In this document: one piece after another, positions 1 to 8,483 of the stretch | Layout: each line of letters starts with the position of its first letter | Numbering within the stretch: position 1 is the first letter of the stretch | Assembly (NCBI GenBank): GCA_023387655.1 | Contig: JAEWHR010000135.1 | Location: forward strand, 1-20,446 | Source: Bacillota bacterium | GTDB lineage: Bacteria; Bacillota; Clostridia; Lachnospirales; Lachnospiraceae | Length of the DNA: 20,446 nucleotides | Reading direction: 5' to 3' | Notes under the pieces: generated by a model | Told to the model about the DNA's origin: nothing | The model's input: only the letters and a program-made list of their open reading frames with translations | Database searches by the model: none | Translations under genes and position numbers: made by a program

Positions 1-45
1 AATGTGATACAGTAGTACGACAAGCAATCAATAATAAATAAAATT

Positions 46-90
46 AAGTAGGGGTATTTTATTAATTAGCCTCCTACTTGATTTATTATT
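46..90. terminator. Probable terminator of the gene upstream of the window
   Basis: A nine-base-pair stem pairs 46-54 (AAGTAGGGG) with 71-79 (CTCCTACTT), with one G-T wobble and a 16-nt loop. A-rich sequence lies before it and T-rich sequence after it, so it could work in either direction. No coding region is visible to its left, so it most likely ends a gene outside the window. Confidence 0.5.
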
Positions 91-286
91 CAAAATAGCA
101 AAATTTAAAACCAATTTTTGTAAGATAACAATAATAAACAAAAAATAACAATTCCCTTTCATGACATAATTACATAATATGGTAAAATATATTTATAGAA
201 ATATAACAAAAAATCAGTGATGGTTATAATTTACTTGGGCTATTTGCATATATTTGTGATCAGCTGTTAAGGGAGGAGTAAATAAA
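91..286 (+). promoter_or_regulatory. Upstream region of the sugar ABC transporter operon
   Basis: No gene is visible in this very AT-rich stretch. The best -10 candidate is TTATAAT at 224-230; no good -35 sits 17 bases before it, so expression may depend on an activator. The motif AAAAAATCAGT at 208-218 lies just before the -10 and recurs at 4068-4078, again just upstream of a TTATAAT, in front of the GH28 gene. GGGAGGAG at about 270-277 is the ribosome binding site of the first permease. Confidence 0.4.
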
Positions 287-1252
287 ATGTCTAATTCGAT
301 GTTGCCGAAAAAGTCGCCTTCAAAGGGTTTCGCGAAGAGAAAAAAGAATATTATTTTATTAACTATGCTTGCTCCAGGAGCGATTTGGCTTATACTGTTA
401 CGATACTTACCGATGTTTGGTATTGTAATTGCGTTTCAGAAATTTAAAATTTATTCGAAAGATCCAACTCTATTTAACAATATTATGCATAGCGACTGGG
501 TAGGCTTTAAAAACTTTGAGTTTTTGTTTAACTCCTCGGACTCATTGAAAATGATTCGAAACACAGTTGGTTATAATGCTTTATGGATTGTGCTAGGAAC
601 TGTTATCGCAGTAGCTTTCGCGATTATGTTAAGCTTGCTAACTAAAAATTTCGTAGCAAAAGCCTATCAGACCGTGATGTTCTTTCCTTATTTTCTAAGC
701 TGGGTTGTTGCAAGTTATTTCTTAATGGCTTTTTTGGACCCAACATATGGTCTCTTCGTTCACCTCCAGAAGCAGTTGGGGATGGAGGCAACTCAATGGT
801 ATTTTGATAGCAAACCATGGCCAATCATTCTGACGCTTGCTTACCTTTGGAAGAATATCGGCTATTCCACGGTTCTGTATTTGGCAGCTATTACGGGTAT
901 TGACAATTCGCAATATGAAGCGGCAAGTATTGATGGAGCAAATAAAAGGCAGCAGATCCGATATATAACACTTCCTCATTTAAAAACCATGATCATTATT
1001 CTATTTATCATGAGTGTAGGACGTATTGTTAATTCTGATTTTGGATTGTTTTATCAGGTACCTCAAAACTCTGGACCTCTGTTCCCTGCCACACAGGTCT
1101 TGGATACATACGTATATCGTGCATTTATGGCTACTAATAATCCTGGCATGAGTACGGCAGCTAGTCTGTTGCAAAATCTAGTTGGTTTCTTCTGTGTCTT
1201 AACTGCTAACTCAATCGTACGCAGAATAGATGAAGATAGCAGTTTGTTCTAG
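287..1252 (+). CDS. Sugar ABC transporter permease, LplB type
   Basis: This is an inner-membrane permease subunit of a carbohydrate importer (binding-protein-dependent transport family) with about six hydrophobic segments in 321 residues. The N-terminus is short and lysine-rich, followed by a first membrane segment at about residues 24-45. The cytoplasmic EAA loop that docks on the ATPase is clear at about residues 210-229 (EAASIDGANKRQQ, then YITLP). The sequence resembles LplB/YtcP-type permeases that serve complex oligosaccharides. It is the first gene of an operon with 1265-2203 and 2257-3906. No ATPase gene is present; importers of this group commonly share an MsmX-type ATPase encoded elsewhere. 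The substrate is inferred from the neighbouring GH28 enzyme to be a pectin oligosaccharide; the permease sequence alone does not show this. Confidence 0.93.
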   Translation: MSNSMLPKKSPSKGFAKRKKNIILLTMLAPGAIWLILLRYLPMFGIVIAFQKFKIYSKDPTLFNNIMHSDWVGFKNFEFLFNSSDSLKMIRNTVGYNALWIVLGTVIAVAFAIMLSLLTKNFVAKAYQTVMFFPYFLSWVVASYFLMAFLDPTYGLFVHLQKQLGMEATQWYFDSKPWPIILTLAYLWKNIGYSTVLYLAAITGIDNSQYEAASIDGANKRQQIRYITLPHLKTMIIILFIMSVGRIVNSDFGLFYQVPQNSGPLFPATQVLDTYVYRAFMATNNPGMSTAASLLQNLVGFFCVLTANSIVRRIDEDSSLF

Positions 1253-1264
1253 AAGGAGGAGAAT

Positions 1265-2203
1265 ATGAAATATGATAATGTAAAAATTGTTTCAGTAAAG
1301 CATGGGTCTAGAGTCAATAAGATCTCACTGTCTTCCGAAATTATTATTAATATTATACTTGGACTCTTTTGTTTGTTTTGTATTGTTCCATTTATTTTTG
1401 TTGTCATCATTTCCTTTACTTCAGAAGAGAGTATACGAGAAATTGGATACTCCTTTACCCCGACCAAGTGGTCACTGGAAGCTTATAAATTCGCATTTAG
1501 TTCGAGTAGAGCAATTTGGCGTGCATACTTTAATAGCTTTTTTATTACTATTTTTGGGACGATATTAAGTGTTCTAATTTGTGTATTATATTCTTATCCA
1601 CTATTCCGGAAAGATTTTAAGTATCGCAGATTCTTTACCTTCTTCTGTTTCTTTACTATGTTGTTTGGGGGAGGCTTAGTACCAACTTATTATGTGAGTA
1701 AGAATATCTTGGGCTTAACTGATAATTATGCAGCGTTAATTGTACCGGCGTTATTTAATCCGTTTAATATCATTGTTATGCGTACATTCTTTCAAAGTTC
1801 GGTGCCGACGGATCTCATTGAAGCTGCTGCAATTGATGGCAGCGGAGAATATAACACTTTGTTCAAAATAATCGTTCCGATAGCAAAGCCTGGAATTGCT
1901 ACTATTGCATTACTGAATGCACTGGCATACTGGAATGAATGGTATTTGGCAATGTTGTATATCCGAACTGAAAGCCTTTACCCATTGCAGTATTTGTTAA
2001 TAAGAACTCAGAATCAGATTGATTATTTAACCAGGAATGCCGCCATGCTGGGCTCAGAGATTTCAAAGCTTGTACATGATTTACCGCAGCAAAATCTACG
2101 AATGGCGCTTGCTGTATTGATTGTAGTACCGATTGCATTTGCTTATCCATTCTTCCAACGATTTATCATATCGGGTCTTACAATAGGATCAGTAAAAGGG
2201 TAA
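1265..2203 (+). CDS. Sugar ABC transporter permease, YtcP/MalG type
   Basis: This is the second permease subunit of the importer and partner of the preceding LplB-type protein. It has 312 residues with about six membrane segments, the first at about residues 28-51. The EAA loop is visible at about residues 185-204 (EAAAIDGSGEYN, then IIVPIAKP). The C-terminus ends in FIISGLTIGSVKG, which is typical of the YtcP/CUT1 second permease. It starts 12 bases after the stop of the first permease behind AAGGAGG at 1253-1259, so the two are co-transcribed and probably made in equal amounts. Confidence 0.93.
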   Translation: MKYDNVKIVSVKHGSRVNKISLSSEIIINIILGLFCLFCIVPFIFVVIISFTSEESIREIGYSFTPTKWSLEAYKFAFSSSRAIWRAYFNSFFITIFGTILSVLICVLYSYPLFRKDFKYRRFFTFFCFFTMLFGGGLVPTYYVSKNILGLTDNYAALIVPALFNPFNIIVMRTFFQSSVPTDLIEAAAIDGSGEYNTLFKIIVPIAKPGIATIALLNALAYWNEWYLAMLYIRTESLYPLQYLLIRTQNQIDYLTRNAAMLGSEISKLVHDLPQQNLRMALAVLIVVPIAFAYPFFQRFIISGLTIGSVKG

Positions 2204-2256
2204 GAACGACTGTTTTAAGTCGCTTACATAAAAAAATTTAAGGGAGGATTTTTTTA

Positions 2257-3906
2257 ATGAAAAAAGTATTATCTATTGTCTTGACAATCGTGATGATGAC
2301 TGCACTATTTTCTGGTTGTGGCAAAACAAAAGACACAGAAACAGACACAAAAACTCCTAGCAACGTAACGAAAACACCGACTGAAAGCAAGGATCCAACA
2401 CCGACTGAAAGTAAGGATCCAACACCAACAGAAGAAGCAAAGATTGATATATCGGAGCCTGTTACATTAACCTGGTATCTTCATGGAAGCACTGTTACCG
2501 ATGATAAGGCTGTATTGGAAAAAGCTAACGCATACCTGAAGGATAAATTAAATGTAACCTTGAAGCCAATCTGGGGTACATGGGGTGATTTCAATGACAA
2601 TGTAGTTCTCTCCATTAGTGGTGGTGATGATGTGGATATTTATTTCACTTGTTCATGGACTCAGAATGAATACAATGCATTTGCAAGAAATGGTGCTTGG
2701 CTTCGCCTTGATCAAGAGGGAAATAACCTCATTGAAAAATACGCTCCAGATATATGGAACTTACTTCCACAGGTTTTAAAAACAGGTGCTACCGTTCCAG
2801 GGAATGATGGTTTAGGTGTATATGCTATTCCAGGTTATAAGGATAGCGCTACTCAGAACTGTTGGGACGTGAATGTAACCTTATTAGAGAAATACGGCTA
2901 TACGATTGATGATATTAAGAAATCAGATTATTATAGCTTTGGCGATATCCTTAAGACTGTAAAAGAAGGAGAAGGTGCAGACTTTTATCCGCTTAATGTT
3001 GAGGGTATGGTTCTAGAAAGAATGGTAAATAATTCGATTATCGTTGCCGGTGACTCCGGAATTAGTAATATGCTTTCATACTATATGAATCCTATAGATA
3101 CTGCAAAAGAGGGAATCTATGGTAATAAGATTCTTAGTAAATTTGAGACACCTGAATATAAGAAATTTGTTGAAAAGACACGTGAATATTATTTAGCTGG
3201 CTATATTGATCCTAAAATGGCTATCCGCTCCCAGGCAAATGACACTCGTGTTGCAGCTCAGGATTCAGGAAAATATCTCATAGGTACACAAAGCTATGCT
3301 CTTGGATATGAAGCTGAGGCAAGTGCAAGACGTGGAGTAAATGTACAGATGGTTCCTGTCACACCTGCTTATCTTGATACCGCAGTTTCTCAAGGTGCTA
3401 TGATGGCTATATCAGCAGGTTGCAAGAATCCAGAAAGAGCAGTTATGTTCCTTAATCTGTTAAATACCGACCCATATCTTATGACTTTACTAAACTATGG
3501 TATTGAAGGTGTTCATTATGACATAGTGAATGGTGGCGAAGCTCGACTTAACAAAGAAGCTCGTACCAGCTATTCGCCTTGGACTAATGGAATGGGGAAT
3601 ATTACACTTCTTCCTCCACTTGAAGGTCAAGGGCTTGATTTCTGGGATAACTTTAAGGCTTATTATGGAGCATGTAGTGAAGTTCCAATACTTGGATATT
3701 GTTTTAATGCAACGAGCGTTGAGAATCAATTGGCTGCATTAGCAAATGCCGCTCTAGAATATGATCTTGCACTTAATACTGGTTCTATTGATCCAGCAAC
3801 AAAATTAGATGAATTTATACAGAAACTAAAAGACAATGGTATTGATCAAGTAGTAGCTGAGGCAAATACTCAATTAGATAACTTCCTTAAAGAAAAAAAT
3901 AAATAA
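2257..3906 (+). CDS. Extracellular sugar-binding lipoprotein (DUF3502-type C-terminus)
   Basis: This is the substrate-binding protein of the importer, anchored to the outer face of the membrane. A signal peptide (MKKVLSIVLTIVMMTALF) ends in a lipobox, SGC, with Cys21 as the lipidation site. A Thr/Pro/Lys/Glu-rich linker with an eight-residue repeat follows, then a type-1 solute-binding fold from about residue 65. The last 70 residues (LGYCFNATSVENQ at the start, NGIDQVVAEANTQLDNFL near the end) match the DUF3502 domain seen in large oligosaccharide-binding lipoproteins. At 549 residues it is longer than a typical 420-440-residue binding protein, as expected for this subgroup. It is the last gene of the operon, 53 bases after the second permease behind GGGAGG, and is followed by a strong terminator. 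Confidence 0.93.
   Translation: MKKVLSIVLTIVMMTALFSGCGKTKDTETDTKTPSNVTKTPTESKDPTPTESKDPTPTEEAKIDISEPVTLTWYLHGSTVTDDKAVLEKANAYLKDKLNVTLKPIWGTWGDFNDNVVLSISGGDDVDIYFTCSWTQNEYNAFARNGAWLRLDQEGNNLIEKYAPDIWNLLPQVLKTGATVPGNDGLGVYAIPGYKDSATQNCWDVNVTLLEKYGYTIDDIKKSDYYSFGDILKTVKEGEGADFYPLNVEGMVLERMVNNSIIVAGDSGISNMLSYYMNPIDTAKEGIYGNKILSKFETPEYKKFVEKTREYYLAGYIDPKMAIRSQANDTRVAAQDSGKYLIGTQSYALGYEAEASARRGVNVQMVPVTPAYLDTAVSQGAMMAISAGCKNPERAVMFLNLLNTDPYLMTLLNYGIEGVHYDIVNGGEARLNKEARTSYSPWTNGMGNITLLPPLEGQGLDFWDNFKAYYGACSEVPILGYCFNATSVENQLAALANAALEYDLALNTGSIDPATKLDEFIQKLKDNGIDQVVAEANTQLDNFLKEKNK
2374..2433 (+). repeat. In-frame 24-bp tandem repeat in the lipoprotein linker
   Basis: Two 24-bp copies at 2374-2397 and 2398-2421 differ by one silent base and encode TPTESKDP twice. 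A partial third copy (TPTEE) follows. The segment lies just after the lipidated cysteine and acts as a flexible tether. Such repeats can change in copy number by slippage without breaking the frame. Confidence 0.85.
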
Positions 3907-3927
3907 TAACCATTGATATAAACTGAA

Positions 3928-3978
3928 AAAGACGTGCCGTATATTAATTTGAATTTAATATACGGCACGTCTTTGTTT
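3928..3978. terminator. Strong terminator of the ABC transporter operon
   Basis: A perfect 20-base-pair stem pairs 3928-3947 with 3955-3974 around a seven-base loop. It is flanked by AAAAA on the left and TTTGTTT on the right, so it may work in both directions. It separates the transporter operon from the GH28 gene, which therefore needs its own promoter. Confidence 0.9.
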
Positions 3979-4245
3979 AAATGAAAGGCATCTTTTTACT
4001 GATGGCTAGAATATCTACATGTTAGCTTAGTATAAAAGAAAACAAAACAAAAATTATTAATACAGGCAAAAAATCAGTAATTCGAACTTATAATCACGAG
4101 ATAGTTCCTAGAATTCTAGAGAAAATTAATGTATAATACTACTAATTCAGTTTTAAACCATCTGTGTGTTGTATTAGGAGGATGGTACGAAATAGGTCAT
4201 TACGATAGTAACAAGTGCTAAATAAATTACTAAAGGAGAATATAA
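3979..4245 (+). promoter_or_regulatory. Promoter/operator region of the GH28 gene
   Basis: No gene is visible here. AAAAAATCAGT at 4068-4078 followed by TTATAAT at 4088-4094 repeats the arrangement upstream of the transporter operon, with four more bases between the two parts. A second -10 candidate, TATAAT, lies at 4132-4137. A perfect 12-bp palindrome, CTAGAATTCTAG, at 4108-4119 sits where the -35 of that second box would be and could be an operator. The ribosome binding site AAAGGAGA precedes the ATG at 4246. Confidence 0.4.
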
Positions 4246-5670
4246 ATGCAAACATTTACAGTTGAATTACCGATTTTTCCAGACCGAAAGGTAAGCATCA
4301 CTGACTACCAAGCAGTATCTGGAGGTATTGTATCGAATACAGCTGCAATCAATCAGGCGATTACAGAGTTATCAAAGCTTGGTGGTGGTACAGTTATCGT
4401 ACCAGAAGGTATCTGGCTCACAGGTCCTATTACACTAAAGTCAAATATCAATCTTCATCTTGAAAAAGGAGCATTAATTACCTTTGATAAAAATCCAGAA
4501 GAATACCCAGTTATTCTTACGGATTATGAAGGTCAGCCAAGACTTCGTGCGGTTTCCCCAATCCATGCATTTGATGAAGAAAATATTGCCATAACTGGTG
4601 ATGGTACCATAGATGGTAACGGTCATGAATGGCGTCCATTAAAAGAGTTTAAGGTGACCAAGAAACAGTGGCAGGCGCGTTTAAAAAAGAGTCCATATGT
4701 GATTGACACGAAGGAGGGAGGTATCTGGTTTCCAAGTAAAACATCTTATGAAGGCTGTTTGGCTGGAGAAGTAACTTTTGACGAACCAGATGCACTTAAG
4801 AAAGCGGCTCCATACTATGACCACTATCGTCCAGTTATGACGAACTTGGTACGTTGTAATAAGGTATTAATAGAAGGGGTAACACTCCAAAACTCTCCAG
4901 CTTGGAATCTTCATCCATTACTATGTACGAATGTTACTTTACGAAATGCATATATTCGTAATGACAGTTTTGCTCAAAATGGAGACGGACTTGATTTAGA
5001 GTCTTGTCGTTTCGTTGATATCTACGGAGTGAAGTTTGATGTTGGTGATGATGCTATATGTTTGAAATCTGGTAAGAACGCGATTGGAAGAAAGATTACA
5101 GTACCAACAGAGCATGTTCGCATTAGAGACTGTGTTGTATATCATGGTCATGGTGGATTCGTTGTTGGTAGTGAGATGTCTCGTGGTGTTCGAGATGTTG
5201 TGATAGAAAATTGTTTATTCTTAGGCACTGACACAGGAATACGTTTTAAGAGTGCTATTGGACGTGGTGGAGTTGTAGAGGATATCACAATCCGCAACAT
5301 TCAAATGACAGATATTGAGACAGAAGCGATTATCTTTACCATGGGCTATACCTTATTTCATCTAGATCATGAAAATTCTGATGAACCAGATACCATAGCG
5401 AAAGAAGATATTCCAGAGTTTAAGAATATCACCATCCGTGATGTTAACTGTCTTCGTGCTGGTCAAGCAATAAAAATTGATGGGTTGGAGCAGTTACCAA
5501 TTCATGATATTAAACTAGAAAATGTTGTGATTCAAGCGAAGAAGGGAATCGAAATTAAGAATGCAAACCAGATTTTCTTTAAGAATGTTTCGGTAACCAA
5601 CCAGGATAATCTAAACCAATCTTATATATTTAAAGATGAAGTATTAGCTGACTGTTGTCATAATTTCTAA
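4246..5670 (+). CDS. GH28 family glycoside hydrolase (intracellular polygalacturonase-like)
   Basis: This is a glycoside hydrolase of family 28, a right-handed beta-helix enzyme that hydrolyses galacturonan or rhamnogalacturonan by inversion. The family's active-site set is complete: Asp247 in NGDGLD, Asp268/Asp269 in GDDAI, His302 in GHGG and the RFK triad at 333-335. The N-terminus (about residues 15-85) shows the pectate-lyase-like start DYQAV..NTAAINQAI..GGGTVIVPEG. There is no signal peptide, so it should act in the cytoplasm on imported oligomers, as an exo-acting enzyme. At 474 residues it is the usual size for bacterial exo-polygalacturonases of this type. The adjacent oligosaccharide importer supports that role. 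The exact substrate (oligogalacturonide or rhamnogalacturonan fragment) cannot be told from sequence. Confidence 0.92.
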   Translation: MQTFTVELPIFPDRKVSITDYQAVSGGIVSNTAAINQAITELSKLGGGTVIVPEGIWLTGPITLKSNINLHLEKGALITFDKNPEEYPVILTDYEGQPRLRAVSPIHAFDEENIAITGDGTIDGNGHEWRPLKEFKVTKKQWQARLKKSPYVIDTKEGGIWFPSKTSYEGCLAGEVTFDEPDALKKAAPYYDHYRPVMTNLVRCNKVLIEGVTLQNSPAWNLHPLLCTNVTLRNAYIRNDSFAQNGDGLDLESCRFVDIYGVKFDVGDDAICLKSGKNAIGRKITVPTEHVRIRDCVVYHGHGGFVVGSEMSRGVRDVVIENCLFLGTDTGIRFKSAIGRGGVVEDITIRNIQMTDIETEAIIFTMGYTLFHLDHENSDEPDTIAKEDIPEFKNITIRDVNCLRAGQAIKIDGLEQLPIHDIKLENVVIQAKKGIEIKNANQIFFKNVSVTNQDNLNQSYIFKDEVLADCCHNF

Positions 5671-5704
5671 TCATTTGCATAGAATTAACCAAAGTGTTGT
5701 ACGA

Positions 5705-5820
5705 GCATGCTATCAGAAATGATGTTTGATAGAGGTTTTTCAAAAGAATAATATGTATTATTTCATGAAAAGAGTAAATATATATTATTTCCTTGGAAGA
5801 ACCTCTACACAAAAACATGC
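5705..5820 (+). other. Structured intergenic segment before the 145-residue protein
   Basis: A 12-base-pair stem (one G-T wobble) pairs 5730-5741 with 5796-5807 around a 54-nt loop, which contains a small hairpin in AATAATATGTATTATT. An extra six-pair hairpin (CTATCA with TGATAG) lies just before it, and GCATG at 5705 can pair with CATGC at 5816. There is no T-run after it, so it is not an ordinary terminator. It may be a 5' leader structure of the next gene or a 3' structure of the GH28 transcript. Confidence 0.35.
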
Positions 5821-5839
5821 ACAGAAGTGAGGTTTGGTT

Positions 5840-6277
5840 ATGGAGCAAGTAGAGGGAAGACAAGAAGTACAACAGGAGGATCAACAAGAAAAACTAGAAG
5901 AACGTCGAGGACGTCGACAGGATGACCTTGATATTAATAGTGAGCGTCGACAAAATGACGCTGATAACAACAGGAGAGAACGTAACGACATAGGAACACT
6001 GCCTAGGTTCGGCGAATCAAGACTTCAGAATCAAACTTCTGATAATAAGTCAAAAAGTATTCGATACTTTAAGGGCTTATTCGGAAGAATAATTGTTGCA
6101 TGCTTTCTCTTTCTATTATTATTTCTTGGAAAGATGTTTTCTGTTAATGTTGTTGGTGAAAGTACGGAAAGTGTTTTAGAGGAGGTTAGAAACAATAAGT
6201 TTGTGGAATCCTTAGAAAAAAAGCTATCCGATGTTTTCCAAAAAACAGATCAGAGTGATTCTGAAATAGAAAAGTGA
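5840..6277 (+). CDS. Uncharacterised single-pass membrane protein
   Basis: I do not recognise this 145-residue protein. The first 65 residues are very hydrophilic and rich in Arg, Gln, Asp and Glu (ERRGRRQDD, SERRQNDADNN, RRERND) and probably disordered. A single membrane segment follows at about residues 84-102 (IIVACFLFLLLFLG). The last 43 residues, probably outside the cell, form a likely amphipathic helix. The start was set at the ATG at 5840, with GTGAGG about eight bases before it; a TTG two codons upstream has no better site. The layout (charged cytoplasmic tail, one span, short external helix) loosely recalls the N-terminal half of SpoIVFA-like proteins, but nothing specific supports that. 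Confidence 0.7.
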   Translation: MEQVEGRQEVQQEDQQEKLEERRGRRQDDLDINSERRQNDADNNRRERNDIGTLPRFGESRLQNQTSDNKSKSIRYFKGLFGRIIVACFLFLLLFLGKMFSVNVVGESTESVLEEVRNNKFVESLEKKLSDVFQKTDQSDSEIEK

Positions 6278-6292
6278 AATTACGTTTCAATG

Positions 6293-6320
6293 AAAGGGTG
6301 GATATCTCCACTCTTTTTTG
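6293..6320 (+). terminator. Terminator after the membrane protein gene
   Basis: AGGGTGGA at 6295-6302 pairs with TCCACTCT at 6307-6314 (one G-T wobble) around TATC and is followed by TTTTT. This is a standard intrinsic terminator 18 bases after the stop codon. Confidence 0.85.
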
Positions 6321-6483
6321 TTATAATGAATAACGGACTAAAATTAGGACAGGTTGTGACAGATGAATTATTTGTTACAGAAAGAAGCAGCAAAAAAATA
6401 GGATGCAGTTGAAAAGTTGTTTGTTATAATAAGAAAACAAGCAACAATAAGTAACTAGCATAATTCAATAGAAAGAGGTTTTT
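6321..6483 (+). promoter_or_regulatory. Upstream region of the radical SAM gene
   Basis: No gene is visible. Two similar -10 candidates occur, TTGTTATAAT ending at 6327 and again ending at 6430. The second is nearer the gene, but TTGAAA lies only ten bases before it, which is too close for a -35, so the start site is uncertain. GAAAGAGG at about 6471-6478 is the ribosome binding site. Confidence 0.3.
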
Positions 6484-8361
6484 ATGAAAAAACTAGCATT
6501 ATCTGATGAAATATTATTAACGATAGATAAGCCAGCTCGTTATATCGGTAACGAAGTAAATATGGTGGTAAAGGATAAAAATAAGGTGGATATCCGTTTT
6601 TGTATGTGTTTTCCTGACGTATACGAAGTAGGTATGTCGCATCTTGGAATACAAATTCTTTATGATATGTTTAATCAAAGAGAAGATACGTACTGTGAAC
6701 GTGTTTATTCTCCATGGGTGGATTTGGACAAGATTATGAGAGAGAAGAACATTCCTTTGTTTGCTCTTGAAACTCAAGATCCAGTAAAGGATTTTGACTT
6801 CCTTGGTATTACATTACAATATGAGATGTGTTATACAAATATCTTACAAATCTTAGATTTATCTGGAATTCCAATCTATGCAAAGGATAGAACAGAAGAC
6901 GATCCAATTGTTATTGGTGGTGGACCATGTTCTTATAATCCAGAACCTATTGCAGATTTCTTTGATTTCTTCTACATCGGAGAAGGAGAAACAGTATACG
7001 ACCAGGTACTTGATGTGTATAAGGAGAACAAGGCAGCAGGGGGTTCAAGAGCGGATTACTTAAAGAAAGTTGCTCAGATAGAGGGAATCTATGTACCAGC
7101 TTTTTATGACGTGACATATAACGAAGACGGAACACTTGCTTCTATGACTCCGAACAATGAGTTTGCGAAAGAAAAGGTTAAGAAACAGGTAGTGATGAAC
7201 GTTAGTGATACGTATTATCCTAGAAAACCATTAGTACCGTATATTAAGTCAATTCAAGATCGTGTGGTACTTGAAATTCAACGTGGATGTATACGTGGAT
7301 GCCGTTTCTGTCAAGCTGGTATGTTATATCGACCAACTAGACAGAGGGATGTTGATTATTTGAAAAATTTAGCAAAAGATATGATTGAATCCACAGGACA
7401 TGAAGAGATATCTTTAAGTTCACTTAGTTCCAGTGATTATGATAAGCTTCAGGAACTCGTTTATTTCTTAATTGATGAGTTTAAAAAGAATGGTGTGAAT
7501 ATCTCCTTACCATCCCTTCGTATTGATGCCTTTGCACTTGATGTTATGAGTAAAGTTCAGGATATCAAAAAGAGTAGTCTTACCTTTGCACCAGAGGCAG
7601 GTTCCCAGCGTCTTCGTGATGTAATTAATAAGGGACTAACCGAAGAAGTGATTTTAAAGGGTGCGATGGATGCTTTTCTTGCTGGATGGAATAAAGTAAA
7701 ACTTTATTTCATGCTAGGTCTTCCTACGGAGACAATGGAAGATATTGAAGGAATTGCTACGATTTCCGATAAGATTGCGAGAGAGTATTATACGATACCA
7801 AAAGATGAGAGAAATGGTAAAGTTCAGATTACAGCAAGTACTTCCTTCTTTGTTCCAAAACCATTTACCCCATTCCAGTGGTCTAGAATGGTAACTAGAG
7901 CTGAATATTTAGAAAAGCAGCGTTTCTTAAATGGTAAGATGAAGGAGCAGTTAAATTACAAGAGTATTCGTTACAACTGGCATGATGCAGAAGTAACGAT
8001 TCTTGAGGGAATCTTTGCTCGTGGTGACCGTAGAATTGGGAAATCCATCTATGATGCATATAAAAAAGGTTGTATTTATGATGCTTGGTCAGAGTACTTT
8101 AACTATAATACCTGGATGGAAGTATTTAAAGAAAATGGCGTAGACATTCCGTTCTATACCAGCAGAGAACGTGGAGCAGATGAAATTTTCCCATGGGATT
8201 TCATTGATATTGGGGTTACAAAGAAATTCCTTCGTAAAGAATATGAACGAGCAATAGAAGAAACAGTTACACCAAACTGTAAGATGTCTTGTTCCGGCTG
8301 TGGTGCTGCAACTTTTCAAGGTGGAATATGTTTTGAGGCACATACAGGAACTGCGATATAA
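6484..8361 (+). CDS. TIGR03960 family B12-binding-like radical SAM protein
   Basis: This is a radical SAM protein of the TIGR03960 group, which pairs with a TIGR03936 protein in many Firmicutes. An N-terminal cobalamin-binding-like region covers about residues 1-230 (YEVGMSHLGIQILYDM; VIGGGPCSYNPEPIADFFD; IGEGE). The radical SAM core follows, with the 4Fe-4S motif CxxxCxxC at Cys269, Cys273 and Cys276, then the S-adenosylmethionine region around LPSLRIDAF and FAPEAGSQR. The C-terminus has a Cys-rich end, CKMSCSGCGA, possibly a further metal site. The length of 625 residues is normal. The substrate is not established; the fixed pairing with the next gene and an RNase E/G gene suggests an RNA or translation role, which is inference. 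Confidence 0.9.
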   Translation: MKKLALSDEILLTIDKPARYIGNEVNMVVKDKNKVDIRFCMCFPDVYEVGMSHLGIQILYDMFNQREDTYCERVYSPWVDLDKIMREKNIPLFALETQDPVKDFDFLGITLQYEMCYTNILQILDLSGIPIYAKDRTEDDPIVIGGGPCSYNPEPIADFFDFFYIGEGETVYDQVLDVYKENKAAGGSRADYLKKVAQIEGIYVPAFYDVTYNEDGTLASMTPNNEFAKEKVKKQVVMNVSDTYYPRKPLVPYIKSIQDRVVLEIQRGCIRGCRFCQAGMLYRPTRQRDVDYLKNLAKDMIESTGHEEISLSSLSSSDYDKLQELVYFLIDEFKKNGVNISLPSLRIDAFALDVMSKVQDIKKSSLTFAPEAGSQRLRDVINKGLTEEVILKGAMDAFLAGWNKVKLYFMLGLPTETMEDIEGIATISDKIAREYYTIPKDERNGKVQITASTSFFVPKPFTPFQWSRMVTRAEYLEKQRFLNGKMKEQLNYKSIRYNWHDAEVTILEGIFARGDRRIGKSIYDAYKKGCIYDAWSEYFNYNTWMEVFKENGVDIPFYTSRERGADEIFPWDFIDIGVTKKFLRKEYERAIEETVTPNCKMSCSGCGAATFQGGICFEAHTGTAI

Positions 8362-8455
8362 ATTGAACTAAGTTTACTTCACTGTTTCAGGTGTCAATAT
8401 GCCATATACACGCAAGTATATTCACACCTGAAACAATTTAAAGTTGAATTTATAT
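8356..8455. other. 100-nt interrupted palindrome between two paired genes
   Basis: Three nested stems form one long hairpin. The outer stem pairs 8356-8369 with 8442-8455 (14 pairs, one G-G mismatch). The middle stem pairs TGTTTCAGGTGT at 8383-8394 perfectly with 8424-8435. The top pairs ATATAC with GTATAT around ACGCAA. The left outer arm overlaps the stop codon of the radical SAM gene (TAA at 8359-8361). No U-run follows, so it is not a clear terminator. It may be an RNA processing or stability element, or a small inserted palindromic element. Confidence 0.6.
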
Positions 8456-8483
8456 AGTTTATAGATAGGAAGGGATTAATCAA

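Noticed and set aside
5730..5807. Terminator of the GH28 gene
   Set aside because: The loop is 54 nt and no T-run follows the right arm.
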